From NCBI GenBank assembly GCA_024811115.1, contig JAKOGH010001131.1, forward strand, positions 1 through 51,321: a stretch of DNA of 51,321 nt. Reading direction: 5' to 3'. Below, piece after piece: positions 46,772-51,321 of this stretch. Below the pieces are notes generated by a model. That model was not told where the DNA came from and did not search any database. It saw nothing but the letters and a program-made list of their open reading frames with translations. The translations under genes and the position numbers were made by a program. Source of the stretch: Terana coerulea. Taxonomy: Eukaryota > Basidiomycota > Agaricomycetes > Polyporales > Phanerochaetaceae. Position 1 is the stretch's first letter. Every line of letters starts with the position of its first letter.

Positions 46772-47053
46772 ATGGCTGGTGTGCGCAGGCCCAAGTTTTT
46801 GCGTAGAAGACGAGGACAGGAAATGATTAAAATGATCCGAAAGGTTCTTGGACCAGCTGGCGCAGACGGGCCTATGCGTGCTGACAAGGATACTGGAACT
46901 ACGAGTGAGGAAGGACCAAAAACATCTTGTTCAAGGCCACGCCCTTTCCAAGCCATTGGTCGAGACAGTATTGGCAGTGGAACCGACCTGCTTGCAATAC
47001 CCTATCTTTTCCTATACTTTCCCCGCTGTCGTAATCATCCGAAGTGCGTCTGA
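46772..47053 (+). pseudogene. Duplicated internal fragment of the Ser/Gln-rich gene, inverted
   Basis: Plus-strand frame containing MRADKDTGTTSEEGPKTS and, further on, LLAIPYLFLYFPRCRNHPKC. These match MRAGKNADAASEEGARTP and PDPFLYFPELSQSSQ of the minus-strand gene at about 42850-43060, and the DNA aligns with about one base gap (GACGGGCCTATGCG here against GACAAAGCGTATGCG there). It has no start or continuation on either side, so it is a stranded piece of coding sequence. It is useful as an outside witness of the frame: the copy reads through where the gene has an extra base. Confidence 0.6.
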
Positions 47054-47820
47054 CGCGCGGCACGTAATTATTGAAGGTCACTCATGCGGATGCACAACTA
47101 CTTTTGATCTACAAGACGTAGATTTTACGGCGCAAGAGAAGCGATGGCAAGGGAGCGCGCTGCTCGTAGAGAATGAGTATTTGTATGACTCGGAGACTCG
47201 AGTCCGCGCACTGGCAGAGGCTACAGCTCCGAGCCAGTGGGCTTGATATCATATTTCGTCTTTGTTGCATTCGATATATAATCTGGCAGTTGTTGGATGT
47301 ATAGCCTGAACATTTGCGGGTGCGAGAATCTAGTGGGACCAAACAATATTGGGCCAGCTGGAGGCTTAAGTTACCGAAAGCCGAGCCAAGCTGCGGCATC
47401 AGTCCATATTGTGGTTTATTTGGTCAAGGACTTTGTGGCGCAACTCCGTGGCGCTCACTCTGTCATTATAATCGGGCCTCTCGAGCCTCCACTCATTCGC
47501 CCACCAGATTAATAACTGCAATCGTCAAAGCATGTCTTTAACCATTATTATTTATAATGTACCGGCTTGGAGGCTGGTCTATGTACATAGTGCACAGAGT
47601 TGAACATGGACACCAAGCAGAGCTTGACGACCAGCGCCGCCGGTGGAGAGTCACAGACTCCACAGCGAAGGCGCATTCGAGTTAAGGATAAGATAGTATG
47701 CTAATGACGAAAGGTCAGAGCAACTATGCAGGAATAAAAATCAGAGCACTAACCGTTACGTACAAGCGGAAATGCTAACTTGGAGTTGGCGATAGTGCGA
47801 TGTGGGGTACGTCAGAAAAC
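47054..47820. other. Intergenic, no gene seen
   Basis: About 0.77 kb. A frame at 46848-47246 overlaps the duplicated fragment but has no independent motif. Nothing further supported. Confidence 0.4.
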
Positions 47821-47859
47821 CACCGGGTAGGATTATATGTACTTATCAGCGAATATAAT

Positions 47860-49550
47860 GTTCATATTGCCCGAAATGCTCTGAGGGGGTTTATGAGGTA
47901 TTATAAGACCGTCAGCAGAATCACATTGAGTCATAATCACTGGGTATTGAGATTATAATAGGACTAGGAAGTGATTATGGGTGCTCATAAGTGTCCTTGT
48001 TGGATTATGAGCGATTTCGGTGATTATGAGCGAAGATAAGATAGCCTGACTCGGAAGGATGCAAAGGTGATCCGCTCGGCGCTCCGAGCTACTTCGTCAC
48101 CTGCCACTGTAACTTTGCTGTGGCTTCCTCTTATACGGTAAGCCAGCTGTTGTCCCCGAGGCACCCCGGGATTCGAACCAATGGCATTTTAATATAACTG
48201 AACGTGCTACGGTGTTCCGACGCTGATACCGGTAGACTACGAAGGCTTAGTGGCTTTAGTTGCATGTCCGGTGTTACATGCGCGTTATCTTGGCGCTTAG
48301 GGGATTAAGCACTGTCTTGTCCGCTCCTCCATTTCGAACACCTCTGGACCTGCACCCTCGCTCTTTAAAGGTTCAGTTGACTACGTGGGAATGCTGTGAA
48401 TGTATGTGAGCATGACCTGGTAGCTTTTCATTATATCTTGGCTACGCAGTGTTTGGCCTGGGGGTCATACACAGGTGATGCACGGTATCCGGGTGTTACT
48501 GCAGGGGAATCGGCTCATGCTGCATGTCAGCGCAGGGGAGCTGCAGAGTACATGAAGTTAGCTTGCTGCTGGAGCGCAGGCGCAGCTGACTGTATGATCC
48601 TTTGTAGAGGGAACGTGGCACGAGTGCAATGGCTGTTCAACGTCAACATTCAAGTTTGTGACCGCCGTGGTGGTTGGAGCGCGCGTCCACATCCCATGTA
48701 CATCGCCATGCTTATTACGACGTTACGCTGCGCAGCGACAACTTCCTCATCCCCAATACTGCATTACGCTTATAGGATGATTGGGCAGCGCTCAACTTTG
48801 CCTACACATAGTAGGAGGCTCACAGTTCACGATGGAGTACACACTCAAGCCAACGAGTCGACGACAGACAAGCCGCACACGCATGAGCTTCTGTGGATTA
48901 TGGGGAGCATAAACAAGGGCCAAGACAACAGGAGGGTCGGTACTTCTTTGGCAGAGGAGCAATCAACTGCGAGGTCTGCGCAAGAGTGAGGCCTGGCATA
49001 CTGCGTCACGAGAGGTCAGCCTACATTCACTAGTTTCGCTATTTCTCAGTACGAGCGCCGCTGCCACTTCTCTTGCTTTGCGCTCCAGCCGTAAAGCGCA
49101 AGACTTTGTGTGGATTGCTGATCTATTCTTCTGCGCAGAATACCACTTCCTGCGGTCCCTACACTGCCAGTCTTGCAGATAATTCGAGTGCCCGCCTGTC
49201 AATCGATCATCTCGCATCTCGTTCTGAGTCTTTCGTGTTGCTCAAGCACTGCTTTGAGTTTTGCGGGGCATTGCGCGGTGACGGCGTGGTACATAGCGTG
49301 GCGAAGAGGCAAGGCTGCTCGCGAGTTGCAGCAAGCGCCCGATGCGCCCGGCCTCCAGTCTTCGCGGCGACGAGGATTGCAAGCACCGGTAACTCATCAT
49401 ATTCACATCTAGGTAGGTATATACATACTCATAACTGTGCCAGGCACCGTTATGCACACTCATAATGGTGCTCAGTGGCATTATCATCCCTCATAATCAC
49501 ACCGCCAGGCATATAATCATTCATAATCACGGTCGCCGAGGTTTATTTGT
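47860..49550. mobile_element. Probable unclassified transposable element with subterminal CATAATCAC repeats
   Basis: The left flank has the 9-mer and its variants in the orientation GATTATG (AAGTGATTATGGG, GGATTATGAGCG, GGTGATTATGAGCG, about 47965-48030), and the right flank in the opposite orientation (CACTCATAATGG, CCTCATAATCACACC, CATTCATAATCACGG, about 49455-49530). Such inverted clusters of a short motif near both ends are typical of transposase-binding subterminal repeats. Exact ends and a target duplication were not found. The interior holds a 197-codon open frame (48396-48989) without a known domain, and a tRNA-like sequence. Confidence 0.45.
48160..48247 (-). repeat. tRNA-like sequence with Pol III A and B boxes (SINE head or tRNA remnant)
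   Basis: On the minus strand, TAGTCTACCGG (48239-48229) resembles an A box and GGTTCGAATCC (48179-48169) is a perfect B box, about 50 nt apart. The order and sequence are those of a tRNA gene, but the acceptor and T stems do not pair properly and no 7-nt anticodon loop is evident, so a working tRNA is unlikely. A tRNA-derived SINE head or a decayed tRNA is the best reading. Confidence 0.45.
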
Positions 49551-50167
49551 GCGTATCTACACTTTTAATGCGCCCCGCCGCGGGTTATAATCTTCATATA
49601 GTTCGAAAGTGCTTATAATCCAACCCTGATTTTCCTGACGTACTGAGACTGTAGTGCGTGGAGCTCGATGCGGCTCGACGCGATATAAATCTGAAGAAAA
49701 AGGTAAAATCCAGAGAACCCGGGAGGCCCAAGAACAATACCCCAAAAGCCCGGATCTAGAGACGCGACAGTATAATCGGAGGTTCGGAGTTATGGTTCTG
49801 GAGGTGCAGAGATCCCCAAAGAGTTGAAAACTATTCATCGGAGTCATCGCTGGCGATTTAGATGGGTATAAGTCGACCTATTGTAGCGATTTGGAAGGAG
49901 GTTATTGAGAGACAGTTCATCGAAGTCACTGCTGATGCTGATGATGGTGATACAAATCGGCCTGCTGCCGCGACCATGATAGGGCGGTAGGTACTCAATC
50001 ACAAATATGCTGGAGTCGCCAGGTGGGTAAACTTTTTGTATGCTGAGTCTTGTATATGGGTAGTCTTCCGGCATTGGTCTTGAATATGCTAAAACAATCT
50101 TATATGGACTTGGAAGATATGAGCTCCATACCGAGGTCGTAGCCGAACAGACCGCGAAGCCGAAGCC
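49551..50167. other. Spacer, no gene seen
   Basis: About 0.6 kb. A minus frame 49844-50074 (PPGDSSIFVIEYLPPYHG) is not similar to anything I recognise and was not annotated. No repeat assigned. Confidence 0.4.
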
Positions 50168-51321
50168 CTAGGAGGAAGAGTCCTTGTCCACACAAGCCTT
50201 CTGACGAGGGTCCCTCGACCGATTATAGGACAAATTCCCCTGTCGAAGAGTAGCCCGCTTGAGAACGATGGAGATCGTGCGAAACAACGCATCCGAGGCC
50301 ATTGGTGAGGATGCTACAGGCTCTTCGGCATCCTCCTCGACTGATTTCCGTTGCCGCCGACCGATGCGCCCGTATGGGATGGCAGACAGTCTTGCCTGGC
50401 GCGTCGTCCTGAGAGCACGGTCCCCGATATGATGTATGACCCTCTCCGGAAGCGGCGATTTGCGATAGCGAGCCTTGGTCGTGCCCTCATCGGCGCTGGC
50501 GGTGGAGTACACAGGACGTCCTGAGCGAACTTCGTTGGCGTCCGGGGAGGAGTTCGTGGAGGAATCCAGGGTAAGATCTGCGAAGCTGTCACAGGCGTGT
50601 TGGCCATTACATTTTCTTCCTCACCTTCGGCGCTGTTGTCGTTGTCGTCCTCATCATCCGAGTCTGGCCCAATTGCTTTAAGCAGCTGTTGTCTTTCGGC
50701 CTCAGTCAACGACGGCTCGGACAGCGAGGCTCGGAGACGAGACTACGGACTCCATGGCGGCGCCGTCTAGAGAGTCGTCGTCGTCAAACAAGGACAGTCC
50801 ACCTGCGATCATGAGAACAGGACCAGGAGCGGTTAGGTCAAAGGCAGGCAGAAGTAGGGAAGCGGCAGAAAGCAAAGGATTGTAACAATCGCCAGATATA
50901 GTAAGGCCAGTTTCGTCGCCGGAATCCAGGTCTGGCAACTCGGGAAGAAGCTCGGCAGCGGTCACAGACTGGGTCTCAGGCCCAGTGTCGAAGTCAGACA
51001 CATTAACAGCTTCAAACAGTGGAGCAGAAACAGGCAAGGACAGGCGCCAAGTTGGCGGAAGAAAGACGGAAGGCAGGCGCAAGTTCAGTGGTGGGGGCAA
51101 AGTCAGTTGCAGCCTTTATAACCAGTCGCTCGAACTCGACTCTGAGTGCGTCGGCCTCAGGTATTGGGTCCACGTTCACGTCGCAGTCGGCATCATTCTC
51201 GAGAAAGTCAACGTCCATGTCTTCCTCAATGCCTGTATTCGTCTTGAGTACGGGAGGGAAAGTAGGAAATCCGATGTTGACAAGAGTACGGTCGTCGTCT
51301 TCATCCACAGTAGCCGAAGCG
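50168..51321 (-). CDS. Acidic uncharacterised gene, partial, frame uncertain
   Basis: Minus-strand coding character runs off the right edge. Blocks, in order: very acidic DEDDDRTLVNIGFPTFPP and EEDMDVDFLENDADCDVN; LPSVFLPPTWRLSLPVSAPL and acidic DLDSGDETGLTISGD; then SLTEAERQQLLKAIGPDSDD with EDDNDNSAEGEEEN; WIPPRTPPRTPTKF; and a basic end (RIGRRQRKSVEEDAEEP) stopping at 50168. The blocks lie in three frames, with changes near 51085-51095 (in a C5 run), 50740 and 50510. They could be introns I cannot place, indels like those elsewhere in the window, or decay. No domain recognised. Confidence 0.35.

Noticed and set aside
48160..48247. A functional tRNA gene on the minus strand
   Set aside because: A and B boxes are present, but the acceptor and T stems do not pair and there is no proper anticodon loop.
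48396..48989. 197-codon open frame inside the AT-rich element
   Set aside because: No transposase or other domain is visible, composition looks non-coding and no splice signals extend it.
47860..49550. CRISPR-like array in the CATAATCAC repeats
   Set aside because: The repeats are short, irregularly spaced, in opposite orientations at the two ends, and the genome is eukaryotic.

Overview
The window looks like nuclear DNA of a filamentous basidiomycete (Agaricomycetes). Genes on both strands are broken by many short GT-AG introns, mostly about 48-96 nt, and the recognisable families are fungal: TLG2, HOP1, NAR1, RPB3, TRS23 and EF-hand MscS channels. Gene spacing is tight in the middle (9-36 kb) and loose at both ends, where transposon relics sit. 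All functions come from reading translations and motifs by eye; no database search was run.

Layout. 1-9 kb: the tail of one gene, then two isoprenylcysteine methyltransferase-like paralogues (1015-1821 and 7673-8476). Between them lie a 638-bp hAT-type non-autonomous transposon with perfect 8-bp target duplications, three copies of a ~556-bp LTR-like repeat, and a broken Ty1/copia 3' end. 9-34 kb: a gene-dense core bracketed by two paralogous kinases that carry an MLKL-like helical N-terminal region (9046-11287 minus, 31063-33886 plus). Between the kinases are HOP1 (meiotic axis), TRS23/TRAPPC4 (vesicle tethering), TLG2 (endosomal syntaxin), a tiny Cys-rich protein, NAR1 (Fe-S assembly), a glutaminyl cyclase, an EF-hand MscS channel and RPB3 (Pol II). 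34-47 kb: a fungal multi-pass membrane protein, a decayed Pif1-type helicase, a 201-aa uncharacterised protein, an F-box protein and a very long Ser/Gln/Pro-rich protein, part of which is duplicated downstream. 47-51 kb: an AT-rich stretch with subterminal CATAATCAC repeats and a tRNA-like sequence, then an acidic gene running off the right edge.

The neighbours do not form an obvious pathway; most are unrelated housekeeping genes in head-to-head or tail-to-tail pairs. Two patterns stand out. First, the kinase pair: seven exons are identical in length, catalytic residues sit at the same positions, and a C-terminal tip motif is shared. A role in immunity or cell death is only a hypothesis from the MLKL-like layout. 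Second, single-base length changes, mostly in short homopolymers, break the frame of at least nine genes, including essential NAR1 and RPB3. In several genes one base restores a whole number of codons. This is most simply explained by uncorrected assembly indels, so any pseudogene call here should be treated with care.
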